Shown piece by piece: positions 40,220-51,723 of a stretch of DNA of 64,000 nucleotides (the stretch's first letter is position 1; every line of letters starts with the position of its first letter). A model generated the notes under the pieces. The model was not told the DNA's origin, did no database searches, and saw only the letters and a program-made list of their open reading frames with translations. The DNA is from Ischnura elegans (lineage: Eukaryota > Arthropoda > Insecta > Odonata > Coenagrionidae), in contig NC_060259.1 of assembly GCF_921293095.1 (NCBI RefSeq), forward strand, positions 25,427,812 through 25,491,811, written 5' to 3'. The position numbers and the translations under genes are program-made.

Positions 40220-41567
40220 ATGGCTGACGATTCTGATCAGGTATATAACATTTTCCCTGTATTTGTTAATTAGCAAAGAATGTTGCATGTGTAGTGAAGT
40301 AAATAAACCGTGTCGTGATCGACGGTTGTTCATTTCTTGCTATTTCGTTATTTAGGTCCCCGCCGTGAGTGTGAAGGAACCTCTAGATTTGGTTCGCCTC
40401 AGTCTAGACGAAAGAATTTTAGTGAAAATGAGGAATGGAAGGAGGCTGAGAGGACGCTTGCATGTGAGTATAATTTTTCTACATAATTTTGTTAGTTGGT
40501 CGCTACGATAAAAAATAAGTTTAAAATTGTTTTCTGATGATAAATAGCAATGCCTGTTCAATGTTATGTATGACTGACTGACGGGTATAATTAAGGATCC
40601 CAGCTAATATGTTTTCAATCCTCCATTGTGTAGTTTACTTATACTCTTCTCAGTGATTTAGCTTTCATTCATCATTATCATCATCTTTCAATTTAGAGAT
40701 TTAGAATTGATCGGATGATACTTGAATTATAAGCTATTTGTGAGCAGACCCCTTCTATGAATCATTTAAGTAGTGATTAGGGAGTTCTGTCTTTTGCTGT
40801 AATTTTCTTTCAGCAGGGCCAGACAAATGGCTACACTAGACTTATTAAAGGTAGTCATTCCATTCAATTTGATTCTTTCTTTGTATCATTGCAAAACTAT
40901 TGTAATTTTTACGAGTCTTTTAAGTCGCATACTCATGGAGTACATAGAGAGCCATTATGAACTAATGAACAACCTCGCATCTTCAACATCTATGAGATGT
41001 TAATTGATAGGATTGCCTAGCGCAATTAAACGAAGGTTACATGTTACGGCGTTAATGAACGAAGGATAAGATGTCGTTACAAAATGCTGGTGATATATCA
41101 AGCATGAAAAATATTAATATGGAGAAGAAACTATGATTAAGGACTTAAGAATTACATATCGTGGGTAGTTAATCTGAAAGGAAAAGAATAAATATATTGA
41201 GGTATCTTCTCATTCGTCATAATTGTGAAGAATGGATCCCAGTATCCTTTTAATTTTATCCTCAGATAATGTTATAGTTATTTGGATGGCAATGATCATT
41301 TTTATGGCCATGGCTGCTTTGAATAATTATGCAAATCATAGAAATGATCATAAAGATACTGATCATAGAAATATTTATCCTTTCTAGGCTTTTGATCAAC
41401 ACTTAAACATGATCCTCGGTGATGTAGAAGAAACAGTTACTATTGTTGAAATTGATGAAGAAACTTATGAAGAAATTTACAAGGAGAAGAAGCGACATGT
41501 GCCAATGCTTTTTGTTAGAGGCGATGGAGTGATTTTGGTGTCACCTCCAGGAAGAGTTGGAATATAA
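40220..41567 (+). CDS. LSM3: U6 snRNA-associated Sm-like protein LSm3 (3 coding exons, 102 aa)
   Basis: Coding exons are 40220-40240, 40356-40463 and 41388-41567 (stop TAA 41565-41567). Both introns are GT-AG (115 and 924 bp) and the joins keep frame. The product is 102 aa, the length of the human protein as I recall it. It is a single Sm fold: Sm1 spans about residues 17-60, with D46, H48 and N50-M51 of the RNA-binding loop, and Sm2 about 82-96, with R87-G88-D89. The acidic helix [11 protein letters not shown] (64-74) is typical of LSm3. Family knowledge: LSm3 sits in the nuclear LSm2-8 ring, which binds the U6 3' end for splicing, and in the cytoplasmic LSm1-7 ring for mRNA decapping. The start was chosen because MADDSDQ matches the conserved family N-terminus. 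The first coding exon is only 21 nt, so automated prediction may miss it. Confidence 0.95.
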
Positions 41568-41725
41568 TCGCCTGTTTAATGACTGAATTTTTTTGAGTTT
41601 CTCTTTCGTATCTAGTTTGTATTTGGTTAATATTTTAAAGAATTTTTAATGTGTGCAGCTAATTTATCATATCCTTAGCTGGGGTTAATTTTCCACTACA
41701 CTGCACTTCATTATTAATTCATCAA

Positions 41726-41731
41726 AATAAA
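41726..41731 (+). terminator. AATAAA polyadenylation signal for LSM3
   Basis: The first canonical AATAAA after the LSM3 stop codon lies about 160 bp downstream, giving a 3' UTR of typical length. Another AATAAA occurs near 42378 and could serve as a distal site. Confidence 0.6.
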
Positions 41732-41739
41732 GATATATT

Positions 41740-44700
41740 AGAAAGATTTTGCTCACAGCTTTTGATGATTACTGTAAAAGTAAGTAACTTTTAAATTGAA
41801 GGGAACTATTATCTTAATGTTTGGCGAAGTGTGATGAATTGAAGTATGCTTGCGTGAAAAATTCTTTTCCATAATATTTCATGGTTCATTTTTTCTCCCA
41901 TTATTATCATTGAGTGTCATTTGCATGTATATTTGTGAGGGTGCAACTCAAAGATAATCATAAAATCTCAGGAAATTCTAAGTAGCTCTGACCAGCCCAC
42001 ACCTGAGCCATTTGCATTCTGAGCTCAATAATATCCTTAATTGAATAATTTTTGCTCCAAATGAAGCTTTTAATATTTTATTTATAAGTAGTTGATTGGA
42101 TGTTCTAAGAATTTTATTGTGTTGTTCTGGTATAGTAACTTTTGTGACAAATATTTAATTGTTTGTCACATCTCTTTCAGTTTAAAGTTATTGGTAATAT
42201 TTCTATTTGATTATTGTCCCAGCTGAAATTATTTTCCAACTACAATTTTGGTTCCTTAATTCATTGAAAATGTTTGTAGTATCACCATTATCATATTTTA
42301 ATCTTTAATGACCAAGAAGCACCGTGTTTGTTAAAACTGCATGAATTGTATGTTGTCCGCTATTGTATATGAAGGTAAATAAATTTGTATCTTAAGTATT
42401 TCAGTTTTGGCCTCTCTAAATCCAAGCCCATTTTATATGCTGTTAAAGATGGGCATTGTCTGTGGGGGACTAATTCTCTTGAAAATTGAAAACTGACAAC
42501 GATGACCACTACATTTTGGAAAGGGTTAGAACTTCAACGCCTTGTCGAGCTAGCCTCAACAGAAGGTAGAGCTATGGGTAAGATGTTTCCAAATGTCAAT
42601 GGTATCCATCCAACACCCTTTGTTTTACGTGTTGGTGAGGGCCACAGATATCAATCATGGTAGCTCGGAGCTGGACATAAGGTTGATTCCCTCTGAATGT
42701 TTTATATGGAAAGGTCTTGAAACGAAAAAATTGTTCCACTGTCGCACCCAACGTGCAGTAGACGGCTACATCAAATTGATTGGGTGGCCACTTGGGATCA
42801 GAGGTTGGTTAAACAGTTAATTTTGATGAACCGTTCACTTTAATTCCATTCAGTAAAAAGAACAGTTCAAAATATCTGTTCCTGGCGAACAGTCAGGGTC
42901 ATTCAGATAAAAAATACTGTTTATCAGGCATTTAGAGTAAATGAAAGCTTAGTGTGGTATCATATGGTTAGTGCAGCGTTTCATTATGATTTCAAGCAAA
43001 TTCTGTCCCGGGCCTGTTCTTGGTTACCGGTGTACTGGAAAATGCTGCTGTTCTATTGTAGAATAAGCCGGGATTAATATTTATCAACTCAGTGTCTCAT
43101 GTTATTCACATATTCAGCACGAGAAAATTTTTTAAAGGTTCCTCTTATGAGCAACTTAGACTTTTATACACAGCTAAATGTTCTTTATAAATATTTTGAG
43201 GATAAATGTCATTTCTGAATCTCTCTTGTAGACTCCTCAGTAAGATATCAATTTTTTCCCTTCGTTGCAGCCTGTTTCAGGTATCTATCCACTCTAATGA
43301 TGCAATTAACATGCAAAATAGCACGTGTAAGGCTCTGAAAAATAATGTTTCATTGCCAAATTAGTGCTTTTGGTAGAATTTTAAAATATAGTAAAATATG
43401 TCACAGCCATGGAATTCTGTAACATAATGAAATATCACAGAGATCACACTCGCATTTGAATTAAAAGACTAGTAAGAAGCATAATTACCAATGTTATTGC
43501 AATATGCCAAGGAATTGGCTCCTTAAAAACCCTGCAAGAAAACATGCATGATGGATGCAAGAGTGTTGCAGTATAGGTGAAAAAATGCATAGAGCATGGC
43601 TAAAATTTCAGAATCACGGAGCAGATGAAAATATGACCATGATTCTCACGGAAGCTTTTTTTAAGTCTCAAGGAAGCTTTTGCCCGATTAATCAGAAAAC
43701 CAATGGATAATTTCAATAACACTTCATAAACTCAGTAGATGAAAAATTCTTCTAAAATAGCTTAAGGCACTTTTCCAAAACGTTTTGTAATTAATTGTAG
43801 AAGTGCAACAGTCATGTTGAAGAATAAAGATGGAAAACTAATATGCCTTGAGAAAGAAAATGCTAAAATAATAGCAGGCTTTCAGGAGACCTTGTGGAGC
43901 ACAAGATTCTCACTTAGATGAACACTTCTGTGAAAATACAATGAGAAAATGTAAACCCTTCAATCAGCCAAGTATTCTAAAGTAGTTAAGGAACTTGAAA
44001 ACTACCCAAAACCAAGTGTGTGGTGGCAAGTATTTGCAGAAATGGGTCAGCCACTCAACACATTACCTTATGCTATGAATAAAAAATATGGGTCTTGAAA
44101 AAATTCCCTGAGGTATTACATATGTATGTATGTCTCATCTAAAGTGGGCCTGCAAGATTTTCTCCCACATAATGCAATAGGATTAGAAATCCGGTGGATG
44201 ACGACCTTGATGAATGTGCAGTTGATGTCAAACCTTCGAGAAGTTGCTCTTAGTAAAATATTACCCTATATATGCCGATACCCTAAAGCTACATAGTCAT
44301 GTATAGGAATCCAATCATACCTCTTTCAATTAATAATCTTTAACCCAGCAGTGATCATGTGGGGTGTCCCAGGCACTCCAGCCCTATATCAGCAAGATTT
44401 TTTCTTGCAATTCTGACTGTACTGATCTATAACTTCCCCTAGCTGAGTTTTTAAGCTTTCTGAGGACACTTGTAAAATATGATTATAAAATCACCGCAAG
44501 TTTTTAAACAAAATTACTTTAGTCCAAGCTCTGCAAAGTGGAGTGCGCTAGACACCTCATGCGACCTTTCTCGTGACATTTGCCTCCAAATATTTTTAGT
44601 CACCATAAATGCTTTTCAGCCATTTCCATTAGGTTTTATTACTAATTTTTCTGAAACCTAATATGAAAGTTGTGTTTTTATGTTAACATGCATTAAAATT

Positions 44701-46544
44701 TACATATAGGTAGATTTTTTTTGGCTAAATTGGTGGAAACAAATAGAAAGTTATTAATTTCTAATAATGTTACAGTAGTTTTTCTCGCAGTTTACCACGA
44801 AAGATTGATCATGTAAACTTACAGCACTTGTATTCAGTGCGCTATAGATTTCTGCAGTGTTTTTAAAAAAAGAATTATTTTTTCCAACGATAACCTTGGT
44901 AGAAATTCCGAAGTTTTAGAAGTGGTTTTTTGAAGACTTCATTCAATTATGTAAGTGCAGTACTTATTCACGAAAATCATTACATATTTGCATATTTCTG
45001 TGAATTTATCATTGAACATTGTCCTTATAATAGTTATAACCATTGTTTAAAATCCATACTAGAGGTCAGATACCTCTCATGTAATAGAAAGAGACAAGAT
45101 ACTTCGACTTATAAATGAATCTTTGGGGAAGAAGTTTGATTCTGACAAAAATCTGAAGAAAAAGAAGATGGGTGTCATACCTATGAGCATGACTATTACA
45201 CTGAATAACAGTGCAGTGTAAAAGGAAGGGACCTTGTGTAAGTTTTGAATGATGGTTTTATAATGTGGAATACACAGGGATGAAGAGAAAACGTCAGAAC
45301 ATAAAAATGAGGCATTGATACTCAGAGGAGTGGGCTTACTGGCAAAAAAATTTGATTTAGAACATGAATAGATTGTTTTCATTTGATTTTCACTGAATAA
45401 ATGACAGAAAATTATAAATTGCACTGATATTAGATAGAGAAAGTCACTGGAAATTATTCTCATAAAAGGGACGCTACCGAAACAGATGGAATGCTAAGAA
45501 AACATATGGGTTTAATGGAAAACATGTACCCCTAGGAAATGACTAATGTGGTACAATGTAGGCTCCAATTTGCTCATTTTTCAAGAAAATTCATGCGTAT
45601 GATTCTTTGCAAACCAATGATTATTTACGGGGCTCAATGCCAGAAGGGGTTGATTAGCTCCCTAAATGGTTTCAGATTTGAGTCCTGCTTGAGTTGACTT
45701 TTCAATTCTCAGGGCATGGTTGTCTGTATTTTTTCAGCACATATATTGTAAATGAGGATCAGTTTGTTCTAAATGCTTGTATTAATATCAGCGCAACATT
45801 ATTATCTATGGTAATTTAAGATATGGCTTAGAGTTTGTTCGGTGTGGTGGTAATGCCTAAAACTATCCACTCTAATTAAATTAAAACATTTGGTGTTCCA
45901 TGACTCCTAGTAAATACTTGCTACATTTTTTGTTAAAAAATAAAATCCTGAATTTCATCTGTGCCTTGGCCACTCACAAATATGTCCATATCCTGACAAA
46001 TGCAGTTCAGGTCATAGGTGTTCAAGAGCAATGACTCCCAGCTTGCCATTGAGACAAGTTGAAAGGAAAGAAATGATTGCACTATCATGACTGAGTTAAT
46101 ACAAACTTGTATTTCCTGTAGTGAGATAAATAGTACTGCCATCATATTGCAGAGCATTGATTTTTTATCTCCATAGCCAAAGCCATACCTTCTGTACTTA
46201 CTGGCCAGTCGAAACACTGACGTTTGAGAAATATAACAACATAAAGGAGACCCAACCATCCGTCTGGTAGAATCGGCTCATAACTGGTGATAATGCAAAA
46301 TAGCGCTGGCACATGCTGCGTTGTACTTTGGTGGCCATTGGTAACATAAAAGTATAATAAGTACTTGGATCCAAAAGGGGGCAGGGTAGCTTGCAGCTGG
46401 TTGGCTCCAACAGGTTCCTATGGTTTTGAGGTATGGTTGGAATTTCAGGTGTCTACATGGCATTTTCCTAGGGGTTGATCAGTATTCAGATCACCCAGGG
46501 GCTATGTTTGCTGGGACAAGTCTAGGAGTGTTTGAATGGAGTCC
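41740..46544. other. Intergenic, CpG-poor, no gene seen
   Basis: The stretch has strikingly few CpGs. Frames such as 45077-45463 (minus, 128 codons) and a broken plus-strand frame around 43800-44100 (KNKDGKLICLEKENAK) look like decayed sequence, but I could not assign them to any family. Confidence 0.5.
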
Positions 46545-46552
46545 ATTAGCTG

Positions 46553-46794
46553 CAGCTGGTAGGGTGATGGTGACTGGAGCATTGGTCAACTAAAGACATA
46601 ATAGTCAAATAACACTTTTATCAATTTTGTTGCCTCAAAATTTCTAATTTATACAATTGTAACCAAAACAAAAATCTAGTAAGGAAATGTAAATAATGAC
46701 TTTTAATAAAAAAAAACACAGAGTAATATTTCACTTCTAAAGAAAGTTAAGGAAAGTGCGTTCCTGCACTGCTAATTTTGCCATGATGTCACTG
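46553..46794 (-). mobile_element. hAT-like MITE family C, copy 2 (242 bp, inverted)
   Basis: The reverse complement matches 22602-22851 through most of the interior, starting CAGTGACATCATGGCAAAAT and including GTGAAATATTACTCTG. The left end (CAGCTGGTAGGG) is more diverged. Flanks ATTAGCTG (46545-46552) and ATCAGCAG (46795-46802) agree at 6 of 8 bases, consistent with an old hAT duplication. Confidence 0.65.
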
Positions 46795-46802
46795 ATCAGC
46801 AG

Positions 46803-47270
46803 GTTCTTGATGGGATAGGCCAGTTTTTCAGCCAATCCTCAAAGCTCTTTCCTTGGGGTGAGTTGCTCCCAGCTGAGCAACCGGTGTCTCTGTCAGCTGA
46901 GAATGAGCAGGGGATGGATGGACCAACAGCTCCAGAGCAGCACAGCATAGTGATGGCAGCTCTTAGTTCTTGGCTTTGTGGTAGGTAACAGACAGTAAAA
47001 ATCAATTGCACTTTAGAGAAGGAAGGGTGGAGAGATACCTGATGACTTCATTAGCATACTTTTTACAAAATATGCCAAAAGGGCCTTAGCTTAACAAGTC
47101 ATCTGATGGACACCAATACACCCAATAAACAATACCTCAATGATTAAACGTGGAAGGGCATCTGGACAGGTAGATATTATCCTGGACCAAGCCATACACC
47201 TGAGAAATGCACACATTGAGGGTGGGGGGTAGGTTACTTTTCTTGAACCACCTGGCACTTAAAAGTGTTT
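46803..47270. other. Intergenic, no gene seen
   Basis: A 71-codon minus-strand frame (46796-47011) overlaps the MITE boundary and has no recognisable domain. Confidence 0.5.
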
Positions 47271-47360
47271 TTGTGGGGTATTTGCAGTTTTTCACCAGGA
47301 TTGGAACTCAAGACCATTCAATCAGTAGGCCATCACCCTATCACTAGCCACCATGCTCCA
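47270..47360 (-). repeat. tRNA-derived SINE head
   Basis: On the minus strand an A-box-like TGGCTAGTGATAGG is followed, at normal tRNA spacing, by a B-box-like GAGTTCCAATCC. The 3' body continues into an AT-rich tail. Confidence 0.5.
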
Positions 47361-48240
47361 ACCTTACGACGTGCCGACGGGCATTTTTGTACATAGAAGA
47401 CCCGACTTCGGGTAGAGCTGTCATAGATTTTTCAACGCAAACAACCAGACTTACGCTCTGGCCGACACAAGGGAAGGGAAGTGACCACTGAGGCATTGCA
47501 TCTGAGCTATTGCCAGATGCATTCAGGCCCGGCCTGAGACCCAGCTTAGCACGTCCTTAGGGCCACTCCTCGGCAATTAAGCCCGACCCTCCCGGTCAGG
47601 ATTTATGATCATCGTCACTGCAGGAATCCTTTGTGAGGTGGTTATATTATCAACGGTTTTTTCAATGATGTGTTTTGTGCATACTACAATGTTTTTATAC
47701 TTTGAATTGAAATCTTCATACTCGTCTGTGCATAAGCAATTTTTAAACGAAATTTTAGCATTAAAAACAACAGACTTATAGCCGTATTACCTTCTATTTA
47801 CTAACTTTGTTGTTATTAATGCTAGAAACCTGTTTAAAATTCCACAATGCTTAAAAAATATTTGTAATTCTTTTAGAAGAGTAGATTATTAAAAATCAAA
47901 TACAATATTTGGTTGAAAAAACACTGGTAACGCAATAAGTTGATCGTGGATTCATGCTATGATAGGGTTGGAGGGTGCTGTCCAGCGGCCGGGGTAAGGG
48001 ACGGGTGCCCTGTTGAGCTGGGTCCCAAATCTGAGGGACGAAAATACCAGGGTAACTCCACCCTAAAAAAGAGTTTCAGAGAGTCTAAAAATACTCTTAG
48101 CAGTACTCTACTAAGCTACTCAGTGCTACTCGTAGCACAAAAACGTTTGCCTATCATAGGCCCTGGCAGGAAAGGGTTAAAACTTTGAAACAGCTTATGA
48201 TTGCTAAGCTTGCTCTCCCCCTTAGCCGAAGTATTTTGGT
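47361..48240. other. GC-rich inserted-looking segment, then AT-rich spacer
   Basis: 47380-47600 is CpG-rich, in contrast to its surroundings, and contains a short ACCCG-CGGGT hairpin. This suggests an inserted element that I cannot classify. The rest is AT-rich with no gene. Confidence 0.35.
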
Positions 48241-48289
48241 CTCATTTTTTTACCGGGCACATGGGTGGCCATCCTGGTGAAAATGCAAG

Positions 48290-48625
48290 CGTTTTCAGAT
48301 TGTTTAAGAACACACCACGGAGGTGTTCATGAACTGTGAAGAACACTATCCTAGTGCATTCTTGAGTGGAAATGTGAACGCCTTGGAGTGCTCTTAAACA
48401 CTCTGCAGAGCGTTTAACCGAGCATTTAGCAATGTTTCCGATCCTTTGTCAGTGTTCTCAAGTGTTCATGAATGCCCAAAAGTGAGTGACTATTTTCAGC
48501 ATTTTGGAGCATTTACATACATTTGAGAACACCCTGTCTAAGCTATCGAGAGTGCTCATCAACATAAAGTAACATGCTAGAGTGTTTTCCATCATTCTTG
48601 AACACTATGGGAACACTTGCCAGTG
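48290..48625. repeat. Cluster of GTGTTC/GAACAC motifs
   Basis: The hexamer GTGTTC or its complement, and close variants, recur many times in both orientations (for example 48310, 48345, 48450, 48530, 48600). The stretch looks like the interior of a foldback-type element, but I could not define its ends. Confidence 0.35.
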
Positions 48626-49009
48626 CATTTATGAATTCTTGCAGTGAATAAATGTAATAAAGAATAATTCAGTGTGATTCAGGTCTTTCAGGATCTACAT
48701 AGGAAATGAAAACCAGATACAGTTTTCTGTTATGATAAAACAATTACATTTAACTAGGTAAATATTACACACTTATTTACAAATACACCACACAATCACA
48801 TAAGTACTTTAGAAACGGAATTCATCACACACATCAAAGAGACCAGGCCCCCGGTGGTATTCCACCTATTGTGCTTAAATATTGTCAAGAGATTTTAGCA
48901 TATCCTAGGATCCTATCCTGGGAGCTCCCTCGCTCAGTCTATCCATCCAACCTAAAGAGTAGTTATGTAGTCCCAATCCATAAATCAGGTGATAAGAGTC
49001 ATGTAGCAT

Positions 49010-49320
49010 TCAAATCATTGTGCAATACTGCTGAAAGGCTGCACCACCTGGAGGGAGACAGGCGGAGGACCCTTGGCACCGGTAGCAGGACCTTAGGGAT
49101 TTGGCGCCCTTATCCGGAGAGTAGCGTCCCGGAGGCCACACGAGTGAGACCTGCCAGCCAACATGCGGAAACTGTTATTTGAATCCGCGGCCATCAGTTA
49201 GTTTGCGTATTTTCTGAGTGCGGCAAACTTGTATTTGTGTCCTCAATAAATGGACAGGTTGTTCACAGTTACATAGGGCGTATGTAGTTATTTTGCTCAA
49301 GATGACCCTTAAAGTCTCTA
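49010..49320. mobile_element. Unclassified insertion inside the reverse transcriptase
   Basis: The reverse transcriptase frame breaks after GDKSHV and resumes at NYRPT. In between is ~310 bp of GC-richer sequence, unlike the element around it, containing an AATAAA near 49245. It could be a solo LTR or SINE. I could not find clean ends or a target duplication. Confidence 0.4.
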
Positions 49321-50080
49321 AAAGTCACATTACTAATTACAGACCTACTTAAATCCAGTCATTTGTTGCTAAGATCTTGAGAGAGAGTATTGCACTTGGA
49401 CATAATATCCTCACCTACAAACATATACATAACTATCCCAGAGCAGCATGGTTTTCATGAAGAAAGGTCTTCAACTATGAATCTCGTGGTCGTATGCAAC
49501 GCAACATTCTAAAACCCTTCAGTGAAGGGCATCAAGTTGATGTAATATATACTGATTCTCAGAAAGCATTTGATATTGTCATTACTTACCACTTGCTTTG
49601 TAAGTTGACATGTTATGGCATTAATATGTAGTAATCTTTTAAAATTATTTACTATCTTAATGGTAGAACCAATAAAGGTAGTCAAGATTGAATCCTTCCT
49701 CTCTAGTGTAATTAATGTGACATCTGATGTTCCTCAAGGGTTCCACCTGAACCTTTATTACATTTATTTATTAATAATATTAAGCAGAAGAAAACACCAA
49801 ATGAGGGTCTATTAAATGCTGATGATTTAAGATTATGTTGCAGGATTAAAGATTTAGATGATTGTTTATATTTAAAGGGCAGTTTAAATAATCTATATTG
49901 CTGGTGTTCAAGAATTTCCATGACAGTTTAAAGAAATATGAATCAGTCACATATCATTCCTTTAAAAGTCCAATCACGTTTAATTATAATATTAACAATG
50001 GATACCTTGAGAGAACCAGCGAAATGCTAGACTAAGGAGTTATCTTTACAGCTAATTTAAATTTTTACTATCGAGTGGAT

Positions 50081-50351
50081 GTGATGACCCCAATGAAAAT
50101 TTTGCATACAATTTGTACACAATGTAAACAGGATTTCCCGTGCACAATTGTGTACAAATTGCATAAAGAATGTGTCAATGTACAAAAATGTGGCATTAAA
50201 CAACTTGTGTAGATTGTACACAATTAACACTGTTTTATACAATGCACAAATTTGGCTTTACACAATGTGTGTACAGTGTACACACATTGTGTAAAGCCAA
50301 ATTTTTGTGCAATATACACATTCTTTATATAATTTTCATTGTGAATATCAC
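50081..50351. mobile_element. Foldback/MITE element with long central palindrome
   Basis: Outer ends CAATGAAAATT and AATTTTCATTG are inverted. At the centre, 50243-50274 and 50278-50311 form a stem of about 30 bp around the spacer AGT, nearly perfect apart from a small length difference in a T run. The element splits the reverse transcriptase remains between RVD and the downstream frame. Possible degenerate flanks are GTGATGACC and GTGAATATC. Confidence 0.65.
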
Positions 50352-50585
50352 CAAGAACAATGGATAAATATCCAATACAAGTGTAACACTTTCACTGACT
50401 TCCTTGGCAGTTTATTAATTCCCTTTACATTCAATCTCTCAAGCTTTCTTTAAATGAGAGGCAACACCAACCTTAAAATAAGACTAATAGTGGAATAATG
50501 ACTGCCAAAATTAATGGGCCAGAACCTGCAGGGAATCATTGAATTTTATTATTTTTAGGTGTATCATCAGATGTAGAGTAGACAT

Positions 50586-50949
50586 ACTGTATTTACTCGT
50601 GTAAGCCGCGACCTTATGTATCCCACGTCATTTTTGGGCCGGCTTGTGAGGAAAGAAAAACTTCCTAACTCTTTTTGGGTGCGGTCTAATATAGGAACTC
50701 GTAATTTGTCGCTAAATCGATACATTTAAGTTTCCATGTTTAATAAGGTTACCTAATGTTCGAAATGTAAATCCTGCAAAGGTTTCCTAGTTTCAATGCT
50801 AAACTCTGGAGAAATAAACGAGAAGAATTTGAGGGAAAATGGAATGCGGATTACATTTAAATTTGGAGGATTTGTGTAAGCTGCGCAACCCCATTTTTTC
50901 ACCGCCATTCCCGGAAAAAAGGTGCATGGCTTCTATAGGTAAATACCGT
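50586..50949. mobile_element. Candidate TIR element (ends ACTGTATTTAC / ACGGTATTTAC)
   Basis: The left end, ACTGTATTTACTCGTGTAAG then CCGCGACC, and the inverted right end, ACGGTATTTACC then GCACC, share the opening 11 bp with one difference. A GTGTAAGC-GCG phrase occurs near both ends. The target duplication is not clear. Confidence 0.45.
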
Positions 50950-51383
50950 AATAACATGATCAGATAAGGAGGAAATAATAATGTAACGTAAACATGGAAT
51001 CCCCCAACACAGAGTACGATTTCTTTCAATGTAAAATATTATGTGTTTGTCACTGATTTCCAACATTTCTCTTTCCTAATGCTCTGAATAGCCTGAGGAA
51101 TAACTGCATAGGCACTCTCTCAGAATGTAAATGCTAGTTTTCACTGGAGGTACTATCATAAATGTCACATTCAATATTATTAGCAAGGCTGGGCAAAGCA
51201 ACAGACTTATTTCCAACTTTGATTGGAGAAGTTGCAATTGTTCAGGAAAAGCCACTTCTTTGCTCATGTTTGCTCCTATACTTCATTCAAGTTTGTACCC
51301 CCTTTTCTGTAGAAGTGGGAGCCTCACTTGTATTAAGGCCTGTTAACATGGTACATTAACCTGAATGAGCTAATGTCTGTTAG

Positions 51384-51715
51384 CAGGGGCGCAGCTAGGA
51401 ATTAAGGCTAGGGGGGTTTCAGGCGCAAAACACTGGGGTGTCTGAGGGTGTGGAATATCCGCCAGGGTAAACAGGAGGTGTGGGGGGCCCTCCCCTATAG
51501 AAATGTATCCTATAAATTATTCTATAGAAAATTTTTGATATAAATGGTTCAAAATGGTGAGTTTTGCAGGCTTCTGAGGGATATTTTATTAATATTTACA
51601 TTATTCTATAAGTAATATTAATCCAATTAAGTGAAATGGATTAAACGTAACAATTTATCTGAGCTCTTGGGAGGGTTTTATCCCCCAAAACCCCCCCCCC
51701 CTCGCTGCACCACTG
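51384..51715. mobile_element. 332-bp hAT MITE (family D) with perfect 8-bp TSD
   Basis: Left TIR CAGGGGCGCAGCTAGG and inverted right TIR CAGTGGTGCAGCGAGG. TCTGTTAG flanks both sides exactly (51376-51383 and 51716-51723), the 8-bp duplication diagnostic of hAT transposition. A run of C near the right end (51689-51701) follows CCCCCAAAA. There is no coding capacity. Confidence 0.9.
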
Positions 51716-51723
51716 TCTGTTAG

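Larger units (their letters stand above)
48838..50440 (+). mobile_element. Decayed non-LTR (jockey/CR1-like) retrotransposon, reverse transcriptase part
   Basis: The translated remains run in the order expected of a LINE reverse transcriptase: QAPGGIPP (48844), SYVVPIHKSGDKS (48961-48999), NYRPT after an interruption (~49338), VDVIYTDSQKAFD (motif A, ~49536), DVPQG (~49725), ADDLRL at the catalytic motif (~49818; the usual aromatic residue before ADD is Asn here) and GVIFTANLNFYYRVD (~50036). Several frameshifts and stops make it non-functional. It is interrupted by an unrelated ~310-bp block (about 49010-49320) and by the foldback element at 50081-50351, after which TFTDFL-like sequence resumes (~50390). 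The nuclease domain is not present. Confidence 0.75.

Noticed and set aside
43800-44100. Possible LINE linker remains (KNKDGKLICLEKENAK)
   Set aside because: One phrase resembles the segment before some LINE reverse transcriptases, but no reverse transcriptase motif follows and stops are frequent.
45077-45463. 128-codon minus-strand frame
   Set aside because: It is hydrophobic from poly-purine DNA on the other strand, with no domain. The plus strand looks equally (weakly) coding, so neither is supported.
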